64,000 bases of DNA, taken from Septoria linicola. Its lineage: Eukaryota > Ascomycota > Dothideomycetes > Mycosphaerellales > Mycosphaerellaceae. A program made the position numbers and the translations under genes. The first letter of the stretch is position 1. Each line of letters begins with the position of its first letter. This document shows, piece by piece, positions 13,252 to 22,705 of this stretch. The notes under the pieces were generated by a model that saw only the letters and a list, made by a program, of their open reading frames with translations, was not told the origin of the DNA and made no database searches. The DNA is taken from the NCBI GenBank assembly GCA_024114885.1, contig CP099423.1, positions 2,356,001-2,420,000 on the forward strand. Direction: 5' to 3'.

Positions 13252-13599
13252 TAGTAGTTTTCCTAGTATAGTACTTTCCTATTTAGGTATAGATATAGGA
13301 TCTAGTAAGTTTCTTAGTATCTCTTTAGACTTAAGGTTCTATAGCTTATAGCGTCTTAGTAAGTTTTAGTATCTTTCTAAATACCTACTTCTTCTTTCTT
13401 TACTTCCTTCCTCCTATCTCTACTCTTTCCTTTATTTCTTATACTGTTCTTCGATTACGACGCTCTATATAGAAGCGATAATCAAGTATCGATCCCTTTA
13501 AGCTCTCCTTAGCGTTTACGATCGTATAGTCTACTAAAAGTAGCTATTCTAGAGAGTACTACTTAGAAGCCTATTAAGCCTTAGAAGAAGGTTATTATA

Positions 13600-14026
13600 G
13601 TAAAAACGAATACTCGTCGAAAGCGTATATCTTATAATAGTAGGTAGAAACGTCGTATCCTTAAGTTAGGTACTATTACGCTTCGTTAGATTAAGAAATT
13701 ATAGAGTATAATAGAACTATATATCTAACGCCTTCTATTCTAGTAGCTTGTCTACGAGATCGTTCTTACTTTTAGTAGTAGGCTACGCTATTAATTAGCG
13801 GCCTTAGAATACCTCTAAGAGGTAGCTAAAGCGTTCCTTACTACTAAATTTAAGATATCTAATCTCCTAGCTATCTATATAAAGTAGGTTATACTATAGG
13901 CTAAGGATCTATAGCTATACTATCGTATTCGTATAAGGTTTACTAGCTAGGACGGTAGTATAGTTTAGTAGAAGCGTAAGTCTACCGACTATAGATACTA
14001 ACTATATTTCTAACCTATTATCTTAG
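13600..14026 (+). pseudogene. Histone H3-fold pseudogene 1
   Basis: One reading frame from 13600, with TAG/TAA taken as mutated glutamine/tryptophan codons, gives a basic tail and then a complete H3-type histone fold at 13651-13938. Visible pieces are ILKLGTITLR (place of H3 RPGTVALRE), IELYI...LLF..LVYEIV (place of ELLIRKLPFQRLVREIA), LAALEYL.EVAKAFL (place of ALQEASEAYL), ISNLLAIYIK (place of DTNLCAIHAK) and AKDL.LYYRIRIR (place of PKDIQLARRIRG). The order and roughly 97-codon length match the H3 fold. A plausible intron (13976-14026, GTAAGT...TACTAAC...CTTAG) follows. The protein is far from canonical H3, so a CENP-A-like or unknown H3 variant is possible. Confidence 0.75.
13985..14017 (+). 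repeat. 13-bp-period motif within the intron of H3-fold pseudogene 1
   Basis: CCGACTA at 13985, CTAACTA at 13998 and a degenerate TAACCTA at 14011, all 13 bp apart, inside a GTAAGT...CTTAG intron. Confidence 0.6.
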
Positions 14027-14696
14027 TAGATATATAGCGAGTTCCTCTAGAGAATAGAGAGGTCGTTAGTACCTTAGGCTTTAGACCCTAAATTCTAGCT
14101 TTATACTAAAACCTTATAATTTTAACCTTATGATTATAACTCTAAATAAATATAATATTATTAATATTCTATCGCGTTCTCGCGCGATATAGTACTTCTA
14201 ATTAACTACGACTTTCTTAATCGTCTCGTATAAGACGCTACTATACTTACGCCTAAATAACGTACTCTCGCTAATTAAGTATCGCGTTCTCCTACTCTAT
14301 TAGCGTATCTTTAAATAGAGAGAGCTAGCGATTAGCCTTAAGAATAGGCTAATAATCTAATTCTTATTAATATATAAGATAGTAATAATAAATACGCGCC
14401 TAAAGAGGAGGATAATAAAGATATATCTAAATAGGAGAATAATAAGCCTCCTACTATAAAGAGGCCTACTACTAGTAGGAAGGGCCTTAGTAGAAAGCGG
14501 CCTATTACGTAAAAAGCGCCTTATAAGATAGTAACGAAGAAGAAGAGAAGAGCCGGTCTAAAACTTACTATAAAGAAGAAATCTCGTATTCTAAAAGTAT
14601 AGTCGAATACTTAGAACGCGGTACGAGCTAGTAGGCTTTCTAAGAAGGCTCTAGTAGTTAGGAAGGTAAGGAAGCCTTATCGCTACAAGCTAGGTA

Positions 14697-14747
14697 GTAA
14701 GTTAAAACGTAGTCGGTAAACGTAGTTAGTATACTAATCTACTATAG
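14697..14747 (+). other. Intron in H3-fold pseudogene 2 carrying the 13-bp-period motif
   Basis: Donor GTAAGT, branch-like TACTAAT and acceptor TATAG are intact. Removing it joins the KPYRYKLG exon to the AL.EI exon in phase. It contains two motif units exactly 13 bp apart (14710 and 14723). Confidence 0.7.
14710..14729 (-). repeat. 13-bp-period motif within intron 1 of H3-fold pseudogene 2
   Basis: TAGTCGG at 14710 and TAGTTAG at 14723. The orientation is opposite to the copy in the intron at 13985, so orientation relative to the host gene is not fixed. Confidence 0.65.
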
Positions 14748-15266
14748 TTTTAGCTCTATAGGAGATTTAGATATTTTAGAGGACTAGAGATCTACTTATT
14801 AGTAAGCTTCCCTTCTAGCGACTAGTAAGAGAGGTCGCCTACGGCTTTAAGTAGGATCTACGCTTTTAGGCTAGTATACTAGAAGCGTTATAAGAGGTAG
14901 TAGAGCTCTATTTAACGAAGGTTTTTAAGAGTATATATCCTTCTATATTACTATTTAGTAGCTTATACTAACTTATATAGGTGCTAACCTCTACGCTATT
15001 TATATAAAGCGAGTTACGATCTAGTAGAAGGATATATAGCTCGTTTAGAGAATACTTCGTATATAGGGCGTTATAGATAATAAGGGTTATTTAAAGTAGT
15101 ATAGTACTACGTATTATATTCGGCGTAAGGAATAGCGTTTAGGCTACTTCGAGATACCTAGCTACGTAGTAGAAGCGTAGTATCAAATTATATTATAACT
15201 ATAGCGAACGATATAAGATTACTTTCTACTTTTATACTATAAAACCTTCGTTTCCTCTTATCTCTA

Positions 15267-15286
15267 TAGTCGGTATATATAGTCGG
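15267..15286 (-). repeat. 13-bp-period motif, two perfect units
   Basis: TAGTCGG at 15267 and 15280, 13 bp apart, followed by CGCC as in the 2629, 4871 and 5470 copies. Confidence 0.65.
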
Positions 15287-15801
15287 CGCCTATCGTCCTT
15301 TTTACGTACTTAGATACTTAAAGTACGTAGATTTTAGTATACCTATACCTATACTCCTATAGGTACCTACGTAGGTATACGCTCTAACTTATATTTTCTA
15401 GTTATAGGTACTACCTATTAAGCTTTAGTAGGTTACCTCTCTAACCTATATCGATTACTAAGAACATAGGTTTAGACCTAACTCTACCCGTACTAACCTA
15501 TTCCGACGTCTAATTAGAGGCAGATTCTTAGTACGCTAGAAAGTAATAGTCTATTAATATTAAAATATAATAGGAATACGAGCTTAAAATCTTAGAGCTA
15601 GGACTATATAAATCTAGAGATGTTTTTATATAGAAATTTTACTAACTATCTAAGCTCTATTTTATACTACTTAGAATATCTATCTAATATATTTTAGTAA
15701 TATTATTTAATATACTAGTAATAATACTATAATTACGATAGTAGATTATAAGGAATCTAGGGTCTAAAGCTATTAGATCTAATATTAAGCGTATATAAGC
15801 G

Positions 15802-15824
15802 AGCTCGGTTAAGCTAACCGAGCT
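15802..15824. repeat. Perfect 10-bp inverted repeat
   Basis: AGCTCGGTTA, loop AGC, TAACCGAGCT forms a perfect stem. It lies near the right end of the decayed block. The arms have escaped mutation, which may be chance or may mark an old element end. Confidence 0.5.
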
Positions 15825-16094
15825 AATTAATCGACGTAGCTTTAGCTACTTCTTAGACGATCTCTATACCTTATTATTACGATCTAGTATAACTATACTA
15901 ATACCCTTACTATTAATACGCGCGTAGTAGACTAGATACTTATAATAGCCTAGCTATACGGACACTACTCGATTGTCTCGTATATCTTAATACTATTAAA
16001 TAGCGGAGGATAGTATAATAAACGCTCTTACGCTATCGCCGTCGCACGAAACAATTACTATAATTCTACTACTCTTACTCGAAGAAGGATAATA

Positions 16095-16212
16095 TGCCGT
16101 AAGGCTTGCAAGTCACTTACTATCTATTCACTTGCTTACTTGCCTTGCTTACGTAACAGCCAGGCTCTCTACTTGCTTACTTACTTGCCGCAAGGCTTGC
16201 AAACAAGTGAAT
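16095..16212. repeat. Short direct and inverted repeats at the boundary of the decayed block
   Basis: TGCCGTAAGGCTTGCAA (16095) recurs as TGCCGCAAGGCTTGCAA (16186); the one difference is C/T. ATTCACTTG (16126) is inverted as CAAGTGAAT (16204). ACTTGCTTAC is repeated between them. The cluster lies exactly where base composition changes from RIP-mutated to normal. Confidence 0.55.
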
Positions 16213-19200
16213 CCTACTTGCTTGGCGACCAGTCTGACTGTCTGTGGCAACAAGAAAGACTAGGGATGTATCAGCTGAAACGGCGTAGTCAACATACTGT
16301 TGCTGTCAGGCTGTCGCTCGAGGTAGTTAGGGGAGGCTGCAGTCGCTACGTATCCGTGCTGTCAATCTGCGGCGTCGACTAGTCATCAAGGCTGCTTGCG
16401 GCCATCGGCTAATGTGTCCAACAGAGACGCCTCGATATCGTCCAGGCTCTCAAACACTACCGGGCATGATCTGAATACATCATGCTGTCAATCGTCAAAT
16501 GTGTGTCAAGGCTTGTCGATGCAATTCGTGCCCATCATGAATGCCTGAGTGCAACATATTTAGAGACGCTGGACTATACAGCTCGCGACAGAGCTCACAG
16601 CGCCAACTTGCTAGTTCCATATCATCAGAAAGCAGAATTGCGCAATTGCACCTTATCTCGCAGACAATCATTCATCGACGCTGTCGCATTTCCACTGCGG
16701 CCTGAAAAGCTACCTGCTCGGCTAGGATACGTCTTGGTACTATTGCGAGCACATGTTGCTCTTGACCAGCACGTATACATCCTACGAAATCGCAATCCCG
16801 CTCGATGATACCCAAGAAGCCCAACATCTTCGTCCTTTGCCTGCATTGAGCAGCCGGATGCTCATCCGGGTCATCCCTTTCCTCCTCAAGAGGACATCAT
16901 TCGTTCCACATTCGAACGATCGCGCGGTGGCTTTCAGAAGATCCCATCAGTAGTGGCAACTTTCTAGGCGACCGGATCGTCCGTCGATCATGGCCTTGCG
17001 TGGTCTCAACATCTGGTATGGACACCGACGCGTAATAATTCAGAGCATTCATACGCGAGCAGTGGAGTACTAAAAGCGCCGCAAACCGTGCTCACCGTGC
17101 TGTGGCTTCTGGTCTCGTACATGCGAACGCGAGCGCTTGACTGCTAGCGTCGCGAAATCTCTGTCCTGGTCGTCGTCTCTCGCCTCAGCTCGAAGATGCT
17201 GGTTCGGAGGGCGCTGCGAGAGTGGGGAGCTGAGTTTGGTCAGCCGAGACAAACTGATGCTGCACTCCCAGCTATCAGGAAGCTTTCTGTGATCATCATC
17301 TAGATCGAGAGGTTTCCGATGTGGACTGGGGAGGGGAGACGGGTGACTTGGTACCGGATCGAGTCAGCCCCATAGCGGCCCGTCGCTTCAATGCTTTGGC
17401 CGAAAGATGATATCGAGCAGCCAGCTGGGCTTTGGTGCAGTGTGTCAACGTGCTTGGACTGCAATCTTCTTCACCTGCGGCCTTCCCGTCCCAGGGCTGC
17501 ATCTCGATCCCCGTTTCTGGAAAAGCTTCGCACTAACCTCACGTCCATGAAGCACTAGAACAGCCAAGCACAATCTCATTGCCGACGATCCCTACGAGCC
17601 ACCAGCATCATAGTCTACCGATTGAGCGAAACGTTGATGATTGCCTATCACACTTGCGCCGCTCGAGTAAGGACGAATGAGCGACGACATCAGCGCGTGG
17701 CGTAGTCTGGTTCCGCTGCAGATATATTGCTGTTTGAAATGTTCGCTTTTGAGGGCACAGGACTGCCACGCGTCAAGGCACCAGACATATCGCAATCATC
17801 ATGGAGTCAATGTAAGTAAGCTCAGCGCCATTATACGCAGCTTTTTTTGACAGTTCGAGGTTCACGTGGGCGTCATGCAGCAGACAGCCCTCGGGAGATG
17901 TCCCGCTCTGATTTTTGTCACGACTCTAGCGCAGAGCCGACAGACGCCACGACTCCAGCCTGGGGTGCGGTGGGCCGACATATCCACAGCCTTTGTGGCT
18001 GTGGCATACACAGCTCTGCTGTTCCTCGTGGGGCTGAGGCTCCGTGCATGATCATGGAGAAGGTTTACGCCTCCAAAACCTCCGTGCGGACATGGCTTAG
18101 GAGGTCTTCTGTGGACATCTGATAGCTATCTGCTTATCTAGTATCCTGGTTGCTCTGCATAAATCCGCATACGGGCAATGGACATCGACAGGATCGTGCG
18201 TACACGCACGACTTGCCAGCCCTCATCATCCCTGGGCTTTGGATTAGTGCGTAGCCCCTGCCGGAGCTTCTTGTTGGTGGTTATTAGCCTGCAGCTCAAC
18301 AGTAGATTTCCGGGGCGTTGCCAAATACGGTATACGGTCACACGCATAAGCTCGTTGCTGGTAGATCGTAGCCATGAAGGCGTGCTCTGCACTCGCTTGG
18401 GCTATCTCCTGCCAATTAAGAGTGGCCATGCAAAGCCCTGCCCCTGCCATGGCCGGGACAAATGTGCTTTCCCGCTTGGGCACTGTGGGCTCGTCGTAGT
18501 GGGACATCATTCCATGCCATTCCATGAGCTCGACCAGCCATACTCAGCAAGACGTCCCGCATGGACTGAACGTAACCTGAGAGTGTCCAAGGACGAACAA
18601 GCCACAAATTCGTGTGAGAATCGTCCATAAACCAAATCCGGCGTTGCCAGTGGGAAGGACGTACAAGAGTCCAATGACAACACTGGGCGCTACATCGGCA
18701 CAAGCAAGCGAAGTGCCTGTTCTCTCATTATGTGACTTGTCAGTCCAAGCTGATGACATATGATCAGTATCAGATCATCATTCTGCAGTCGCTGTCCCAG
18801 CCATAGACAATTTTGTGCCTAAGAGACACAATGGTGCTCTGTCAGCTGCTCCAGTCTCTCGCTGTTGGCGAGAGTGTCGGCAGCACAACATCCGCTCACG
18901 TCCGCTGCTGTGTTGCACTATTCCCTGCTCGCTTGTAATGTCTACTGGTTCCTTATCGTATGTACCTTCTATATTGCAGGTCTGGAATCACGTACGAGCC
19001 AGTGCACTCTTGTAGGGCATCGGATGCTGTTTGCGCCAGGGGACATCAGTGCACCTTCGATACTATGGCCGACCGCATGATAACCGACGTTCGCTTTCGT
19101 TCAATGCACAGTTGTAGCGTTGACTCATACAGACCTGTGTTTGGACTAACTACTGCAATGGCGATACGATCTGAGTCAGTCCAGCGACTCGATGGCAGAC

Positions 19201-19948
19201 AACGCGTCAGGGGACAGCATGACAACGCTGCAACTGAAGGGGTCCGTTCCTGTTGCCTCACCATAGGTGTACCTGTAATGAGCTCCTTGGGATACTCTCC
19301 AGATAACACTCGTGCGTGCGAAGCTAGTGACGGCGCTACTGCTAAAAATGAATGCTTCAGCTTCGGCGCCTGCTCGCCTGACTAAATCTTTGCGCAGGGT
19401 CAGCCTCGAACGCCTTACTTCAGGGCGCCGGCTACGGAACTGTACGATGGAACTCCTGGAACTTGAGTACGGCGGTCATTTGCTGCGATGGACGGTAACT
19501 AGTGGATGTCAACAATGGCTCGGGCGCCCCGAGCAGACACGTCACGGGCTCGGTAGCATTGCTCGCGAGTCTCCTAGCATCCACCTTGTGACTGTCCATG
19601 CGAGGCGAGACGCAAGGCTACTCGCTCAACGATACAACGAGGTAGACGCACCACGCAAGCTGTGACTGCTGACGCTGTGGTAAATTTTGGGCCGAACGTT
19701 ATGTTATTACTTTGAGACGCTGAGATGGGAGCAGCAGTGGTTTGCGATTGTTGACTCGCTTTCATAGTGACTGAGCTATCACACTATGATTGTTGGTGGC
19801 TTTCATCAGACAAGCCAAACATGTATGCAGAACCAAAGACTAGACTTCGCCTGAGACTGCAAATACATTTGCGCCTCGGCGGACAAAAAAAAGATTAGGC
19901 TAAGACGCTGTACTCTATAGTGATACGAGATCCTCCTGCTGGGTCAAC
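16213..19948. other. Gene-poor stretch
   Basis: Only short overlapping ORFs occur, none with a recognisable domain. A hydrophobic segment (WADISTAFVAVAY, + strand near 17970) and another on the minus strand near 18650 (VVIGLLYVLP) could be relics of membrane-protein genes, but neither extends into a family pattern. No RNA gene seen. Confidence 0.5.
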
Positions 19949-21172
19949 TTATGAGCCCCAGAACAACATGCCACCACGTCTCATGACACGGCCGCGAGGC
20001 TGCTCAAGACCTTGGCGCTTGAAGACTTTGTAGTGAGTCGGCCCTGGCTGGTATTCCGTGGGTGTTGGCCGATCATAGCCCATGCCGCCCGATGGATCCA
20101 CGGTCGGGTCGGGCTCGCCACCGCCGTAACCATCGGTTGGCTCAGGCTGGCCATCACCGTACCCATCAGTTGGTTCAGGGTGGCCATCACCGTATCCATC
20201 AGTGGGCTCAGTTTCTGGCTCACCGTTTGTGTATGTGGGTGAAGGCGGATATCCTGGGGCGTGAGTTGGAGCAGTAGTCGTGGGTGGGTAGCTACCAGAC
20301 GGGTGTCCAGTGTATGTTTGCGGAGGTTGCCCGTAGTTAGGTGGCGTGCCATCGGAATGGGTCTGTTGCGGTTGTCCGTAGCTGGTAGGACTTCCAGCAG
20401 GATGCGTGTATCCAGGCATCGCCGTTTCAGGCGTGGCAGTAGGACAATACGTGTTCGTTGTCGTCATGGTGTGTGGTTTGCCACTGGCGGAATAGGTCTT
20501 TGGCGAAGACACCCAGGTCTCGTTGAATGTGGTGCAATGTTTGTTTGAGCACGATATGACGGTCAAACGCTGGGTCAGCGCGCTCTTGCTGTCCGGACCG
20601 CAGTCAGTGCACAGTCCGCTGCCCTCGTAGTAAGGAATGGCGATTGGGCCAAGCGAATTGTATTTGCAGTACTTCTTGACATCGATCGTCGTGTACGACA
20701 CTTCAGTAGTAGTTTTTGGGTGTGTTGCGTTTTGATGCGTTCCATTGCTTCCATAGTAAGGTGCAGGCAGAGTGATAGTCGTGGTATGGGCTTCCGTGTA
20801 GTGCACACTGTTGAATGTGACGGGTTGAGCTGTTGAGGTAACCACGGTCGAGGTCTTCGTGCTGTTGTCGTAGACTGGGATTGTCGTCGAGACCCAGGCA
20901 TATGGACTACAGGACGGTGTAGTTTCGATCTTGGATGTTGTACCAGTCGTGTAACGCTTGGTATAAGGGAAAACGACTGTGGTGGTAGACGGCTTGCATG
21001 TTGATACCGTTTGGTACTGAGCAGTGATTGTAATCGGGGCAGGTGCAATAGAGCTACCACATTCGGGGCAAGGAGTGACGGTTGCCAGCGTCTTTGCCAG
21101 AGCCGGATCAATAAGACATTGCCAGATTCCGAGGAGGGCGATACATCGCTTTGCACTGCTTTGGAGGCCCAT
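19949..21172 (-). CDS. Secreted Thr/Pro-rich mucin-like protein
   Basis: A 407-residue single-exon ORF. The first 26 residues form a signal peptide (basic start, hydrophobic ALLGIWQCLI, then DPALA as cleavage region). The mature chain is Thr/Ser/Pro rich with many S/T clusters and N-glycosylation sequons, and has a cysteine-bearing segment in the middle. Toward the C terminus come Tyr/Gly/Pro-rich repeats, including three 11-residue units of the type EPTDGYGDGHP (33-bp DNA repeats near 20100-20215). Dibasic KR and RR sites near the end may be cut by Kex2-like protease. No GPI signal is evident. The likely role is a cell-wall or secreted surface protein; no enzymatic domain is seen. It lies between the gene-poor stretch and the glycan cluster. 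Confidence 0.75.
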   Translation of the reverse strand: MGLQSSAKRCIALLGIWQCLIDPALAKTLATVTPCPECGSSIAPAPITITAQYQTVSTCKPSTTTVVFPYTKRYTTGTTSKIETTPSCSPYAWVSTTIPVYDNSTKTSTVVTSTAQPVTFNSVHYTEAHTTTITLPAPYYGSNGTHQNATHPKTTTEVSYTTIDVKKYCKYNSLGPIAIPYYEGSGLCTDCGPDSKSALTQRLTVISCSNKHCTTFNETWVSSPKTYSASGKPHTMTTTNTYCPTATPETAMPGYTHPAGSPTSYGQPQQTHSDGTPPNYGQPPQTYTGHPSGSYPPTTTAPTHAPGYPPSPTYTNGEPETEPTDGYGDGHPEPTDGYGDGQPEPTDGYGGGEPDPTVDPSGGMGYDRPTPTEYQPGPTHYKVFKRQGLEQPRGRVMRRGGMLFWGS

Positions 21173-22705
21173 GGTAGCTGTGTACGAAATGCTACAGCGT
21201 CCTCAAAGAGAGCAAAGTCGTCGATGATGCTTTTCAGAAACAGTTTGAGCTAGGAGAGAGGCCGAAGGTCATACTGCGACTCATTTCAGCAGCAATGCGG
21301 TGATGCGAACGCTAAGCCCTTGGTGTGGTCCGAGCTAAGCGGTCGCTTGCAGTCTCTTCAATTCTCGTTGATATAGAAGGAGCTGAAGCGACATGTCCGG
21401 CCGAAGGCGTAATATTGAGATGAACAGACTAACTAGCGCTGTCGCGTGCCCATCTCCCGCAACAGGCAATGTGTGACGAGAGCTGCGATTGGCGTCTGCA
21501 CGGCATTATGTGTTGAGGCGCGACGGCTGGCCATGCCTGGTGTCTCTTGCGGAGGAAGTCTACGGGACGGTCTGGACTAGTCACTACTACTCTGCCGAAC
21601 ACTGCTGCTGCTGCTGCTGCTGCAACAGCAGTCTCTTGTTGGCCACCCGCAGCCAGTTCGTTAGGCCGCCGACCACTTCGGGAGTGCTTGAGGCTCGAAA
21701 GGGTAACGGCTGTATGCCGCAGTCTTGCGATCCTAGTCGATCTGATGAAACTCTTCATTGCTCTCGTGGCTGAACTCTAGGTTCGAGGAGTCATTTTCGG
21801 GCTTGTTTAGCAGATGTCACTGCACTGTGCGTGATGTTATTGCGGCCCACAGGTGGAAAAAAACCGATAGCAGTCTCTCGTCTGATTGAGAGTCGGCTCA
21901 CTGGCCACTGCGTGTAGGTTTCTTTTCGCATGTTGCGACTGATCCTTGAGCCATTGAAAGCCAAGTTGCTTGACCTTTGGCCACACTTGCGTGTTGTGCT
22001 GCGGGAGGTCTAGAACGAGTATGCGGTCTACAATAGTGGCCGAAATTATGATTGAGAGTCTCGCGGTTCAGGAGGCGCTGGACGTGCAAGGAGCTGACGT
22101 GGGCAAAGTTCGATGAGCCGTCCACGCGACACACTGCGGATTTGGGCAAAGCCGGCGAAACGCCTCGTGGATCTTCCAAGTTCGGCCACCAAACTCTATC
22201 ACCCGCCCAACGTCCGGCTGTAGAACTATCCTGTCAATTTGGTTTTCGCTTGGCGCCAGAACCGAACTTCACGTAGCGCTGTTCATCACCTCGGGGATGC
22301 CAAAGATTGACCAGCTTTCGGTCCGCCGACAAGCTCCTAGGCTTACCGTTGGGACGCTCTCGGAGCCGCATACATTTCACCAATCGACGACCAGTGCTTG
22401 AGTGCCGCAGCTAACATGCTCTCCTATCAAGTGGGGCTCACGAGTCGCAAGCCTTTGCACCCTCTGTGTGCAACTTCGTTCAAGACCTGTCCACGATGTC
22501 TTACAGTACTGTAAGAAGCCATGCAGAGCTAAATCTGTTCGGCGACGACACAATCCGGTAGACATTCACGCCCATTTCACGACGATGCCTGTACTGGTCT
22601 CATTTTCGGTCGCGAAACCAAGCTCATTTCACCACCACCTTGTCACCGATCATTGAAGTTTTCGGCTTGGAATACCTCGTCACTTCAAATTTTGTCGACT
22701 GTACT
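21173..22705. other. Intergenic region with a CTG microsatellite
   Basis: No supported gene. Contains a (CTG)7 run at 21602-21622 and acts as the common upstream region of the mucin-like gene (minus) and the Stealth gene (plus). Confidence 0.6.
21602..21622. repeat. (CTG)7 trinucleotide repeat
   Basis: Seven uninterrupted CTG units followed by CAACAGCAG. A short ORF crosses it, but there is no other evidence of coding. Confidence 0.85.

Larger units (their letters stand above)
14450..15070 (+). pseudogene. Histone H3-fold pseudogene 2 with long basic tail and two introns
   Basis: A lysine/arginine-rich tail (for example KKKRRAGLKLTIKKK) leads into KPYRYKLG at 14672-14695, the place of H3 KPHRYRPGT. 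An intron at 14697-14747 (GTAAGT...TACTAAT...ATAG) is followed in the correct phase by AL.EI, RTRDLLISKLPF then RLVREVAYGFK, DLRF.ASILEAL, EVVELYLTKVF. A second intron at 14931-14980 (GTATAT...TACTAAC...TATAG) restores phase to ANLYAIYIKRVTI, KDI.LV.RI. The fold is complete. The visible stops are almost all TAG and fit CAG or TGG before RIP. The long tail is unlike canonical H3 and more like CENP-A or a variant, but the loop 1 length is H3-like. Class not settled. Confidence 0.82.
1..16085. repeat. RIP-decayed transposon/repeat block
   Basis: No open reading frame of useful length exists on either strand. The sequence is extremely poor in CpA and TpG and rich in TpA, so TAG and TAA triplets occur throughout; long lines contain no CpA at all. 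This is the expected footprint of repeat-induced point mutation, which turns CpA into TpA on either strand. CpG is still common outside the Copia insertion. The block ends abruptly near 16085, where normal base composition starts. It holds a nested Copia element, two histone-H3-fold pseudogenes and a dispersed 13-bp-period motif. Other coding-like stretches can be glimpsed when TAG/TAA are read as mutated CAG/TGG/CAA, but I could not name them. Confidence 0.9.

Noticed and set aside
1..16085. Starship captain (DUF3435) or CRISPR array
   Set aside because: No tyrosine-recombinase motif could be read even when stops are ignored; the repeats are not regular spacer arrays.
17803..18051. Possible small spliced membrane protein on the plus strand
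   Set aside because: Start-intron-exon can be drawn but it ends after one hydrophobic segment with no homology I can name.
18544..18759. Hydrophobic minus-strand ORF that might be a transporter relic
   Set aside because: Only one short hydrophobic stretch; no family pattern continues on either side.
21489..21773. ORF with poly-Cys/Ala run
   Set aside because: Created by a CTG microsatellite read in several frames.
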